This document shows positions 17,949 to 26,557 of a stretch of DNA of 64,000 bases, piece after piece. Location of the stretch: the NCBI GenBank assembly GCA_947495775.1, contig CANMAQ010000020.1, forward strand, positions 1 through 64,000, read 5' to 3'. Positions within the stretch are counted from its first letter, which is position 1, and each line of letters starts with the position of its first letter. Under the pieces are notes generated by a model. It was not told the DNA's origin. It saw only the letters and a list, made by a program, of their open reading frames with translations, and ran no database searches. The translations under genes were made by a program, and so were the position numbers. The DNA comes from Jejuia algarum (GTDB lineage Bacteria > Bacteroidota > Bacteroidia > Flavobacteriales > Flavobacteriaceae).

Positions 17949-18827
17949 TTATGCGTTATGACGCTCTCTAGCCAATAGGGTGTTTTTTAACAACATAGCA
18001 ATCGTCATAGGTCCTACGCCTCCTGGTACAGGGGTGATGAAACTTGCTTTTTTACTCACGCTTTCAAAATGCACATCGCCAGCCAATCGGTAGCCATTCT
18101 TTTTAGTAGCGTCTGGCACCCGTGTTATACCTACGTCGATCACTACAACATCCTCTTTAACCATATCTCCCGTTAAAAATTCAGAAATACCTATAGCAGC
18201 AACAACAATATCTGCTGCCTTGGTAATGGCTTCTAAATTCTTAGAGCGGCTGTGTACTACAGTTACTGTAGCATCTCCAGCTGCACGTTTCTGGCTCATT
18301 AAAATACTCATAGGACGTCCTACGATATGACTTCGCCCCATAACAACAACATTCTTTCCAGATGTCTCTATTTGGTAACGTTCTAAAAGCTCCATAATAC
18401 CATAGGGTGTCGCTGGTAAAAATGTAGGCAAATCTAAAGCCATTCTACCCACATTTGTTGGGTGAAATCCATCGACATCCTTATCTGGGTCTATGGCCAT
18501 AAGTACTTTTTGCTCATCGATTTGCTCTGGTAATGGCAGTTGTACAATAAACCCATCAATCTCAGGATCTGTATTAAGCTTATCTATTTCTGCTAGCAAT
18601 TCCTCTTCTGAAGTATACTCTGGTAATTCTATTAATGTAGACTTAAATCCTATACGTTCACAGGCCTTCACCTTAGCATTAACGTAAGTCATACTCGCCC
18701 CATCAGACCCCACTAAAACAGCGGCAAGATGTGGTACTTTTTCTCCTTTTTTAACCATTGCTGAGACGTGCTCTGCAATTTCATTTTTAATGTCGTTACT
18801 TACTTTTTTTCCGTCTAAGATTGTCAT
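17949..18827 (-). CDS. folD: Methylene-THF dehydrogenase/cyclohydrolase
   Basis: 292-residue bifunctional cytosolic enzyme that interconverts 5,10-methylene-, methenyl- and 10-formyl-tetrahydrofolate with NADP. The catalytic region has YVNAKVKACERIGF with the active-site lysine. PATPYGIMELL and the Rossmann motif VVMGRSHIVGRPMS follow, and the C-terminal TPVPGGVGPMTIAML is the family signature. Length is normal. It follows ffh by 72 nt and probably shares its transcript; the gap is low-complexity CAACTTT/TTAACTTT sequence. Confidence 0.97.
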   Translation of the reverse strand: MTILDGKKVSNDIKNEIAEHVSAMVKKGEKVPHLAAVLVGSDGASMTYVNAKVKACERIGFKSTLIELPEYTSEEELLAEIDKLNTDPEIDGFIVQLPLPEQIDEQKVLMAIDPDKDVDGFHPTNVGRMALDLPTFLPATPYGIMELLERYQIETSGKNVVVMGRSHIVGRPMSILMSQKRAAGDATVTVVHSRSKNLEAITKAADIVVAAIGISEFLTGDMVKEDVVVIDVGITRVPDATKKNGYRLAGDVHFESVSKKASFITPVPGGVGPMTIAMLLKNTLLARERHNA

Positions 18828-18899
18828 ATTTTCATCTGTATAATCAGCTTACAGCTAAACTTTCAACTTTGCACTTTTAACTTTTAACGTTGTACTTTG

Positions 18900-20228
18900 T
18901 TACCTCATATTCTTCATCATCTGCATCATCTTGCGCCCACCGCCGCCTTGCATCATTTTCATCATCTTACTCATTTGGTTGAATTGCTTTAACAGCTGAT
19001 TCACCTCTTGAACTGATGTTCCAGAACCTTTAGCAACACGTTTTTTTCTACTCGCATTCAATACTGAAGGATTGGTACGTTCTTTTGGCGTCATAGAATG
19101 TATAATAGCTTCAATTCCTTTAAACGCATCATCATCTATATCGACATCCTTCATCATTTTTCCAGCACCAGGAATCATTCCCACAAGATCCTTCATGTTT
19201 CCCATTTTCTTTATCTGCTGAATCTGACTTAAAAAATCATCGAAACCAAACTGGTTTTTCGCAATTTTCTTCTGAAGTTTTCGTGCTTCTTCTTCATCAA
19301 ATTGTTCTTGAGCGCGTTCTACAAGAGACACCACATCTCCCATACCCAAAATACGATCTGCCATACGAGAAGGATAAAACACGTCTATCGCTTCCATTTT
19401 CTCGCCAGTACCAATAAATTTTATAGGCTTATTGACTACAGATTTAATAGAGATAGCAGCACCACCTCGTGTATCACCATCTAATTTTGTAAGTATAACC
19501 CCATCAAAGTTTAAAACATCGTTAAATGCTTTTGCGGTATTTACAGCATCTTGCCCAGTCATAGCATCTACAACAAACAAGGTTTCTTGTGGAGTTATGG
19601 CTTTATGTACATTAGATATTTCGGTCATCATGGCTTCATCTACAGCCAAACGTCCAGCGGTATCTATAATCACCACATTATGACCATTAGCCTTAGCATG
19701 TGCAATACCTGCCTGTGCTATAGCTACAGGATCGTTATTACCGCGATCACTAAACACCTCAACGCCTATTTGTTCTCCTACAACGTGTAACTGATCTATT
19801 GCCGCTGGGCGATATACATCACAGGCTACCAGTAGAGGTTGTTTTGTTTTTTTTGTTTTTAAATAATTAGCAAGCTTTCCTGAGAATGTTGTTTTACCAG
19901 ATCCTTGTAAACCTGACATTAAAATAACACTTGGCTTTCCTGATAAATTGATACCTTCTGCATCACCTCCCATTAAAGTCGTAAGTTCATCCTTTACGAT
20001 TTTAACCATTAATTGGCCTGGTTGTAATGTTGTTAATACATCTTGCCCTAATGCTTTTTCTTTTACAGTTGTTGTAAATTGCTTGGCTATTTTGAAATTA
20101 ACATCGGCATCTAATAAAGCACGTCTTACTTCTTTTAACGTTTCTGCTACGTTTACTTCGGTAATACTACCATGTCCTTTAAGAACGTGTAACGCTTTAT
20201 CTAATTTATCACTTAAATTATTAAACAT
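18900..20228 (-). CDS. ffh: Signal recognition particle protein Ffh
   Basis: 442-residue SRP GTPase that binds 4.5S RNA and signal sequences of membrane proteins and docks with FtsY. The N domain is at about 1-90. The G domain has P-loop GLQGSGKTTF, DTAGRL, and TKLDGDTRGG. The methionine-rich M domain runs from about 300 and ends in a run of MMKMMQGGGGRKMMQMMKN. Length is typical. It is the first gene of a two-gene unit with folD, and a TATTTTTG promoter element lies about 70 nt upstream. Confidence 0.97.
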   Translation of the reverse strand: MFNNLSDKLDKALHVLKGHGSITEVNVAETLKEVRRALLDADVNFKIAKQFTTTVKEKALGQDVLTTLQPGQLMVKIVKDELTTLMGGDAEGINLSGKPSVILMSGLQGSGKTTFSGKLANYLKTKKTKQPLLVACDVYRPAAIDQLHVVGEQIGVEVFSDRGNNDPVAIAQAGIAHAKANGHNVVIIDTAGRLAVDEAMMTEISNVHKAITPQETLFVVDAMTGQDAVNTAKAFNDVLNFDGVILTKLDGDTRGGAAISIKSVVNKPIKFIGTGEKMEAIDVFYPSRMADRILGMGDVVSLVERAQEQFDEEEARKLQKKIAKNQFGFDDFLSQIQQIKKMGNMKDLVGMIPGAGKMMKDVDIDDDAFKGIEAIIHSMTPKERTNPSVLNASRKKRVAKGSGTSVQEVNQLLKQFNQMSKMMKMMQGGGGRKMMQMMKNMR

Positions 20229-20580
20229 AATTCTTTAGTATTCAGTTTACAGGTTGCCCTAAGGCGTTCTGCGTCTTGATTAATTTTTTAGAATTGCAAA
20301 AATAACGAAATATTTGGTTTTTATAAGTGCGTATTGCCCTTTTACTAAAAAACATCTGTATTAAAGGTATTGCAATTCGTTAGATTTTTAGTAACGCAGC
20401 CTAAACAAGGGCTATACCTCTAAAAGAGCTAAAAAAACACAATCCGTATTAAAATGAAATGGTTGATTATATGTCATAAAAAACAGAACACGTCGTATCA
20501 ATACTCTAAATATAAAACACCTAAACGCTTCAATACACTAATTTAGAGCGTCTCTACCCTAACTCTAACAAAATGACACA
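20229..20580. other. Intergenic region upstream of ffh
   Basis: It holds the ffh promoter element (20297-20304) near its left end. No convincing coding sequence was seen in the rest. Confidence 0.4.
20297..20304 (-). promoter_or_regulatory. Promoter -7 element of ffh-folD
   Basis: TATTTTTG on the minus strand fits TAnnTTTG, giving a leader of about 60 nt before ffh. A clear -33 TTTG is not present at 17-23 nt. Confidence 0.4.
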
Positions 20581-20617
20581 AAAAAAGGCTATCAGATATA
20601 CATCCAATAGCCTTAAA
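20581..20617 (-). terminator. Terminator of the repeat-lipoprotein gene
   Basis: AAAAAAGGCTAT pairs with ATAGCCTT. The minus strand ends with a T run, about 65 nt after the lipoprotein stop. Confidence 0.7.
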
Positions 20618-20679
20618 AAGGCATCCTATTTATACTAAAATCCAAACCAACTTATAAGATAACCTCATCTAACAACTCA

Positions 20680-22413
20680 CTAAATTTCTCTTTTTTCTAG
20701 TACAAGTATGCGTTCTATTTGGCCCTCTGCATTGTAATCTTTAAGCTCTATTCTATCTGGCATTAATCCTTTTAACTTCCATCTGTACTTTAATGCTCCA
20801 AAAGGGGCATCTTCAGTTCTAAAGTTTAAGCCTAGGTTTAATCCTAAATTTCTAAACGCCAACCAAGAACCAACAAATGTGTTTCCTTTGCCTTCTGCAA
20901 CTAGTCGCCCATTGGCATTAAAACCAATACCATAACCTTCATAATTTGAAGTCTCGTCAGCACCTTGATCAATATATGAAGCGACTTCCCATGGGCCACT
21001 TATTAAAATTCTAATAATTCTATTAAAATCCTCATCATTGTCAGGGCAATGTCTTTTTAAAAGTAATTGTCCGTTCGCATTGGTTAATAAAATCCTGTCT
21101 TCTCTTAAAAATGCAACACCCCACTTTAATTTCAATTCTGGTCTGCCTTCTAAATCTATCTCTAGAGTTAACATGTCTTCGCGTTTACCTAAGGCATAGG
21201 TACCTTGAAGCAATTCTCCACGAGTTCGTATAGCGACCTTATTATCGTCTTGAAACTTTAACGGTGTCCCTACATACGCGTTTCGACGCTCAATACCACT
21301 CACATTAATACTATCTACACGCCATAAACAAGTCTTTAAATAGGTGTTAATTCGCGCTCTTGAGTTGTCTACGATAACCTCACAGTTTCTATCTAAAATA
21401 ATTCTATTGCCGCCCTCTTCATGAATCTTAATTTTCCCATCTTGAAAATCGTAGGCCAACCATTCTAGAGTAAAATCGGCCAAAGCATCAAATTGCATCC
21501 TTAAAAGCACACCACGTCTTACACGTCTTAACCCCCAACGTCCAGATAATACATCTCCATTTCTAGCACGCATTTGTACAAGGCTATCGTTCTTAAAATT
21601 TAATGCGTATGCTTCAAAACGTGCTGTTCTATCTTCATTATCTCTTTGAAATTCTTTTACAATCCAAGGGCATCGTGTTAAGTAACGCTGTAAACGTTCT
21701 TTAGAAGAGTCGTCTGTTTGAGCACAGGTACGTCTTGCCTCTGTAATAATTCGTCTTAACATCGTATTATTTTCAGCAACTAAAGCCGTACTATCTGCCA
21801 AAACCATAGTGACAGGAAAATTTAAACTTGCAACGACTTCTGCATTTCTAACACGTTTCATAAAACGGTTTAAAGTACTGTCGTTTTCAACAGTAACTGT
21901 ATTGATGATTTCTGCATTAGCATCGAATACAGAAAACCCGATTGGATATTGAAAATCGATACATCTAATCGTAGTATCTACCTCATCATCTCCTTTACAA
22001 GCGGCAATAAATCGTGCTAAAGCCTCTGCATTTTCTATAGCAATCGCTTCATGATCGGCACTTCGTATGGTGATTGGGAATATAATATCTAAACGATCTA
22101 CATCGTCTTCAAACTCATCATACAGGCGTCGAATCTTTATAAAATCTGCTCTAGAATCAATACGCAACTCTAAACCTCGTACTTTAACGGTAACAGGTAA
22201 ATTTACAGAAACACAGCTCGAACCGTCTATAATATCATCTTCAGAACCATCTAAGGTAGATGTGGCTTCTATAAAACTTGACAATTCAGATTGTGCTGTT
22301 AATACTTCAGATTCATCTGCTGCGGTCACTTCTATTTCCTCTTCTTGACAAGAGGTCAACATTAAAAGGGCAAAAAAAGGCACTACGAATAAAAATTTAA
22401 GTTTAGTTTTCAT
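20680..22413 (-). CDS. Lipoprotein with two sets of triplicated repeats
   Basis: 577-residue lipoprotein (MLTSC, lipid Cys at 22, then acidic QEEEIE). I know no named family. The N-terminal half (about 60-235) has three related segments of about 80-90 residues, each with a strand of the type FPITIRSADHEAI, YPIGFSVFDANAEI or FPVTMVLADSTAL, followed by an acidic helix. The C-terminal half (about 245-577) has three units of about 100 residues beginning RYLTRCPWIVKEF, TYLKTCLWRVDSI and ILISGPWEVASYI. Each then has a GxWxL-type beta segment and an ending such as LDRNC, resembling lipocalin-like domains. It is divergent from the ECF sigma gene and carries the same promoter-like element as fecR, so it is likely part of that regulon. 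The six-fold layout suggests a surface binding scaffold. Confidence 0.8.
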   Translation of the reverse strand: MKTKLKFLFVVPFFALLMLTSCQEEEIEVTAADESEVLTAQSELSSFIEATSTLDGSEDDIIDGSSCVSVNLPVTVKVRGLELRIDSRADFIKIRRLYDEFEDDVDRLDIIFPITIRSADHEAIAIENAEALARFIAACKGDDEVDTTIRCIDFQYPIGFSVFDANAEIINTVTVENDSTLNRFMKRVRNAEVVASLNFPVTMVLADSTALVAENNTMLRRIITEARRTCAQTDDSSKERLQRYLTRCPWIVKEFQRDNEDRTARFEAYALNFKNDSLVQMRARNGDVLSGRWGLRRVRRGVLLRMQFDALADFTLEWLAYDFQDGKIKIHEEGGNRIILDRNCEVIVDNSRARINTYLKTCLWRVDSINVSGIERRNAYVGTPLKFQDDNKVAIRTRGELLQGTYALGKREDMLTLEIDLEGRPELKLKWGVAFLREDRILLTNANGQLLLKRHCPDNDEDFNRIIRILISGPWEVASYIDQGADETSNYEGYGIGFNANGRLVAEGKGNTFVGSWLAFRNLGLNLGLNFRTEDAPFGALKYRWKLKGLMPDRIELKDYNAEGQIERILVLEKREI

Positions 22414-22450
22414 GGTATCTATGTTTTGGGTTATACATTATGTTTTGTTA

Positions 22451-22481
22451 ATAAAACAAGCTTATTTTTAAAATCCCTACC
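22451..22481 (-). promoter_or_regulatory. Candidate ECF-sigma promoter of the lipoprotein gene
   Basis: GGTAGGG, a 14-nt spacer and CTTGTTTTAT, 37 nt before the ATG. Both boxes and the spacing are repeated upstream of fecR at 23160-23190. The shared element suggests control by the neighbouring ECF sigma factor. Confidence 0.6.
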
Positions 22482-22548
22482 CTCTTTTTAAAAAAAAATC
22501 AAAAAAAATTCAAAAAAGTCTATTTTAGTAGCAGCAACAGCAATTAAA

Positions 22549-23064
22549 ATGGTTAAAAAACAGCATGATACTATTTGTGAAGAACAGTTATTTTCTTCAA
22601 TCTTTAAAAAACACTCTAAAGATTTACATAACTTCTTATACTATAAGTATGGAAATCTTTTAAATCCGAAAGATAAAGTACAAGAAGCTTTTATAAAGCT
22701 ATGGCAAAATTGTGCTAAAGTCGCTCCTGAAAAAGCAAAGAGTTTTGTGTTTACTACGGCAAATAATTTAATGCTTAATGAAGTGGCCCACCAAAAAGTG
22801 GTTTTAAAACACCAACACTCTAAACCAAAACACTACACGAATGAATCTCCCGAATTTTTAATGCAGGAGTCCCAGTATAATGATAAGTTACAACGTGCAC
22901 TTTCTAATTTAACCGAGGCGCAGCGTCTCGCTTTTATGATGAATCGCGTAGAAGGCAAACGCTTTAAAGACATTGCCGAACTGTTAGGCATCTCTGTAAA
23001 AGCCGTAGAAAAGCGCATTTATGGCGCTCTAAAAAAATTACGTAAAGACATTAAGGAACTCTAA
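22549..23064 (+). CDS. ECF-type RNA polymerase sigma factor
   Basis: 171-residue sigma-70 family factor of the extracytoplasmic-function kind: only regions 2 and 4. Region 2 (about 18-85) contains DLHNFLYYKYGNLLNPKDKV and EAFIKLWQN. Region 4 (about 110-165) contains LTEAQRLAFMMNRVEGKRF and a helix-turn-helix IAELLGISVKAVEKRI. It pairs with the FecR-type anti-sigma gene 141 nt downstream. In such systems a TonB receptor senses its substrate and releases the sigma factor. It lies between two copies of the GGTAGGG-N14-CTTGTT element, its likely targets. Confidence 0.93.
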   Translation: MVKKQHDTICEEQLFSSIFKKHSKDLHNFLYYKYGNLLNPKDKVQEAFIKLWQNCAKVAPEKAKSFVFTTANNLMLNEVAHQKVVLKHQHSKPKHYTNESPEFLMQESQYNDKLQRALSNLTEAQRLAFMMNRVEGKRFKDIAELLGISVKAVEKRIYGALKKLRKDIKEL

Positions 23065-23159
23065 TTAAAGTTAGAAGTTGTCATTTTTATAAACGCTACC
23101 CAAATTTTTAAGCATTTATGAATACAAATGAATGTTAACACTAAAAAAACAATACACAA

Positions 23160-23190
23160 GGTAGGGAAAAGCGAAACTCACTTGTTATAT
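23160..23190 (+). promoter_or_regulatory. Candidate ECF-sigma promoter of the fecR operon
   Basis: GGTAGGG at 23160-23166, a 14-nt spacer and CTTGTTATAT at 23181-23190, 15 nt before the fecR ATG. It matches the element before the divergent lipoprotein gene in both boxes and spacing. It would let the sigma gene be transcribed separately from its downstream operon. Confidence 0.62.
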
Positions 23191-23205
23191 AATTGAATAC
23201 GAGAT

Positions 23206-24108
23206 ATGATGAATAGAGAAGAATTAATATCAAAATGGTTAGACAATGCGTTGACCGACCAAGAACTCAAAGCGTTTAAAGCACTTGAGGACTATGAGGA
23301 TTTGATAAAACTAAACACGCATCTACAGCATTTTAAAGCAACCGATTACGATACCTCTGAGGCTTTAGATACTGTTTTAACGACTATTCGTAAAGAAAAA
23401 ACAACTCCTAAAATCCATTGGCTAAAGCCATTTTTACGCATTGCGGCTGTACTTGCGATTAGCTGTAGTGTGTATTTTTACATGATAACTTTAGAGACTC
23501 AAATCACCACTGCCGTGGCTCAAAAAACGACAGTAACCTTACCCGATGCCTCTACGGTAGCTCTTAACGCCAACTCATCGTTAGCCTATAACAAACAGCG
23601 TTGGGATAAAACGCGGGATGTCACTTTAAAAGGCGAAGCGTTTTTTAAAGTCGCTAAAGGTGCTACGTTTAATGTCATAACAAATTTAGGGCAGGTTACC
23701 GTATATGGTACCGAATTTAATGTAAAACAACGCGAGCACGCTTTCGAAGTGATTTGCTATGAAGGCCTAGTTGGTGTTACCTATAATGCCAAAGAAGTAA
23801 AACTAAAGCCAGGGGAACGCTTTTTAGTACACAACGGGAAATTACAGGCTAAAGATAAAGAGTATCGCAGTGCGCCTTCTTGGATTCACAACGAAAGTGA
23901 ATTTAAAAGTAGTCCTTTTAAACAGGTTGTTGCTACGTTCGAACAACACTATGGCGTTACTATTGTACTTAATACTGTAGATACATCGCAATTATTTACA
24001 GGATCCTTTACACATGATGACATAGAGGTGGCGTTACAGTCTATAACATTACCACTACAGCTAAAATATACGATACAAAATAACACGATTACTTTAACAA
24101 GTGACTAA
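23206..24108 (+). CDS. FecR-family anti-sigma factor
   Basis: 300-residue single-pass inner-membrane regulator. A cytosolic N-terminal region (about 1-78) binds the sigma factor, and one membrane segment lies near 80-100 (FLRIAAVLAISCSVYFYMI). The periplasmic FecR domain (about 105-205) holds TVTLPDASTVALNANSSLAY and GEAFFKVAKG. The C-terminal DUF4974-type domain (about 225-300) has SWIHNESEFKSSPFKQVVATFEQHYGV. The last 8 nt overlap the TonB receptor start, so translation is coupled. The layout sigma-fecR-receptor is the standard Fec-like signalling cassette. Confidence 0.93.
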   Translation: MMNREELISKWLDNALTDQELKAFKALEDYEDLIKLNTHLQHFKATDYDTSEALDTVLTTIRKEKTTPKIHWLKPFLRIAAVLAISCSVYFYMITLETQITTAVAQKTTVTLPDASTVALNANSSLAYNKQRWDKTRDVTLKGEAFFKVAKGATFNVITNLGQVTVYGTEFNVKQREHAFEVICYEGLVGVTYNAKEVKLKPGERFLVHNGKLQAKDKEYRSAPSWIHNESEFKSSPFKQVVATFEQHYGVTIVLNTVDTSQLFTGSFTHDDIEVALQSITLPLQLKYTIQNNTITLTSD

Positions 24109-26452
24109 AAAAGAACTGCTTTTTCTTTTAAACATGCTTCTTTTTTTTAATGGTGTTAACCTCTGCGCACAGACCATCGAAAAAAAGCAAGCACTCACGT
24201 CCATTTTAAAAATACTCTCCAAGCGGTATAATGTACGTTTTTCTTATGCCGATGAAACAATTGCGAACAGTACAGCTAAACTTCCTAAAAAAAAACGCTC
24301 TTTAAATACCGCAATTCATGAATTGGAACTTGAGACGCATTTAAAGTTTCACCTCTTAAATAAGCGTTTTATTACTATTGTAAAAGGGAAAAAACACCGA
24401 CAGCCTATTCTTAGAGAACAACTGGATGAAATTGTGATTAAAAACTATTTAACCTCTGGTATTACCAAGCTTAATGATGGTTCTTTAACCATAAAACCTG
24501 AAAAATTTGGAATTCTTCCCGGCCTCATAGAGCCCGATATGTTACAAACTATTCAAGCCCTTCCAGGCGTATACAGCGTAGAAGAATCGGTATCTAATAT
24601 TAACGTAAGAGGCGGCACCCACGACCAAAACTTAATTTTATGGGATGGTATCAAGATGTATCAATCAGGTCATTTTTTCGGACTCATCTCTGCCTTTAAC
24701 CCCTACACGACAAAAAAGATTAATGTGTCCAAAAATGGAACTAAGGCAAAATTTGGAGATGGTGTTTCTAGCGTTATCGATATGCAACTGTCTAACACTA
24801 TAGACGGTATTTTTACAGCTGGTGCTGGTTTTAATTTGATTAATGCTCATGCTTATGCAAAAATCCCACTAAGCAAACGTACCGAATTACAAGTTGCCTC
24901 TAGGCGCTCTATCACAGATCTTATTTTAACACCAACTTACGATCAATATTTTAAACGCGTTTTTCAAGATTCAGATCTCTCCAACACCTCTCAAAATAGC
25001 AATAGCATCTCACAAAATGAGTCGTTTAGATTTCATGATCTTTCGCTAAAATTTCTATACGATATTTCTAAAAAGGACAAACTGCGTTTCCATATCTTAA
25101 ATATCACGAATACTTTAAATTATGAAGAGAGTCTTAGTACCACCCTACGCAACGAAGCTTTAAATAGCAACCTCTCTCAAAAAAACCTTGCCTATAGCAT
25201 CTCACATACAAGACATTGGCATTCCAATTTAAAAAGTACGGCCCAAATTTACCTTACCAATTATGATTTAGAAGCCACTAATTTTGATATTATAAACGAC
25301 CAACGTTTAATTCAAAAAAACGAAGTCTTTGATGGTACTGTAAAATTACACTTTAACTACGATCTTAACGCCAATATTAAATTAAATGCAGGGTACCAAT
25401 TTACCGAAGTTGGCATTAGCAACCTTCAAGATGTTAATAACCCACTTTTTAGAAGTTTTATACGGGAAGTGGTTCGTACAAATGCTGTTTACGGCGAAGC
25501 AGGCTACCTATCTACAAATGCCAAAACAAGATGCCATTTTGGAACGAGGTTAAATCGCTTCAATAAATTTGACGAAACTCTAATAGAACCCCGTTTAAAT
25601 TTTAGCCAGCGTTTTTTAAATGTATTCCGTCTAGAGATTTCAGGGGAGTTTAAACACCAAACAACATCGCAAACCATAGATCTTCAAAACGATTTTTTAG
25701 GAATAGAAAACCGCCGTTGGGTCCTTTCTAATAATAATACAGAAACGGTAGAACAGGACGGAAAAACCATTTTCCCTGTGCCCATTTTAAAAAGTAAACA
25801 AGCATCTGCGGGGATTCATTATGCGAAACATCGCTTTTTAATAAGCGCTGAAGTTTTTATAAAAAAAGTAGAGGGCATTACAACCAGAAGCCAAGGATTT
25901 CAAAATCAATTCCAATTTGTAAATGCTATTGGCAGTTACGACATTAAAGGGCTTGATGTTTTAGTCAACAAGCAATTTAAAAACAATGTAAGCACATGGC
26001 TTGGCTATGCCTACAGCAACAACACCTATCTGTTTCCCTCTTTAAATGCAGGGGTACGGTTTCCTAATAATGCCGACACCAGGCATGCGCTAACAGTCGC
26101 CAGTAGCTATACCAACTCAAGACTTAAACTATCATTAGGTTTCAATTGGCGCTCTGGTAGGCCTACCACGCCACCAACCGGCATTCAAAATGAAAATGAC
26201 GGGGCCATAACTTACGCGAGTCCTAATAGCCGTAATTTAGATGACTACATGCGAACAGACTGCTCTGCAACATATAATTTTAAGGTCTCTAAATCTACCA
26301 AAGCAATACTTGGTGCTTCCATCTGGAATATTTTTAATACCAAAAATACTCTAAACACCTATTACACCTTAGATGATACCAACACCATCACTAGAATTGA
26401 AAACGAATCACTTGGTATTACGCCTAATTTAAGTTTTAGATTACGTTTCTAA
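24101..26452 (+). CDS. TonB-dependent receptor with STN signalling domain
   Basis: 783-residue outer-membrane receptor starting with GTG inside the fecR end. The start is chosen because it gives a signal peptide (1 to about 24, NLCAQ). An STN domain at about 25-95 (LTSILKILSKRYNVRFSYAD) interacts with FecR across the periplasm. Next, with no carboxypeptidase-like domain, comes the plug (about 150-250: ALPGVYSVEESVSNINVRGG, DGIKMYQ, KFGDGVSSVIDMQL), then the beta-barrel, ending LSFRLRF with a terminal aromatic residue. It imports and senses an unidentified substrate: it resembles FecA more than SusC by domain order. No SusD gene follows, and the next genes are DUF1800 and DUF1501. Confidence 0.92.
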   Translation: MTKKELLFLLNMLLFFNGVNLCAQTIEKKQALTSILKILSKRYNVRFSYADETIANSTAKLPKKKRSLNTAIHELELETHLKFHLLNKRFITIVKGKKHRQPILREQLDEIVIKNYLTSGITKLNDGSLTIKPEKFGILPGLIEPDMLQTIQALPGVYSVEESVSNINVRGGTHDQNLILWDGIKMYQSGHFFGLISAFNPYTTKKINVSKNGTKAKFGDGVSSVIDMQLSNTIDGIFTAGAGFNLINAHAYAKIPLSKRTELQVASRRSITDLILTPTYDQYFKRVFQDSDLSNTSQNSNSISQNESFRFHDLSLKFLYDISKKDKLRFHILNITNTLNYEESLSTTLRNEALNSNLSQKNLAYSISHTRHWHSNLKSTAQIYLTNYDLEATNFDIINDQRLIQKNEVFDGTVKLHFNYDLNANIKLNAGYQFTEVGISNLQDVNNPLFRSFIREVVRTNAVYGEAGYLSTNAKTRCHFGTRLNRFNKFDETLIEPRLNFSQRFLNVFRLEISGEFKHQTTSQTIDLQNDFLGIENRRWVLSNNNTETVEQDGKTIFPVPILKSKQASAGIHYAKHRFLISAEVFIKKVEGITTRSQGFQNQFQFVNAIGSYDIKGLDVLVNKQFKNNVSTWLGYAYSNNTYLFPSLNAGVRFPNNADTRHALTVASSYTNSRLKLSLGFNWRSGRPTTPPTGIQNENDGAITYASPNSRNLDDYMRTDCSATYNFKVSKSTKAILGASIWNIFNTKNTLNTYYTLDDTNTITRIENESLGITPNLSFRLRF

Positions 26453-26557
26453 ACAACTCATCCGAAAAACAAAAATAACACACTGGTTTTCAACGAAAAA
26501 CATACATTTTATTTTTCATATGCTTGCCTTTTTACTACTTTAATGAAAATTTAATGT

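Noticed and set aside
17678..17971. Open frame of 97 codons on the + strand
   Set aside because: It starts with TTG, runs through the palindrome and the folD terminator, and ends inside folD antisense. No protein-like motif.
20454..20546. 30-residue frame upstream of ffh
   Set aside because: Short, basic, with no recognisable RBS or family; expected by chance in AT-rich DNA.
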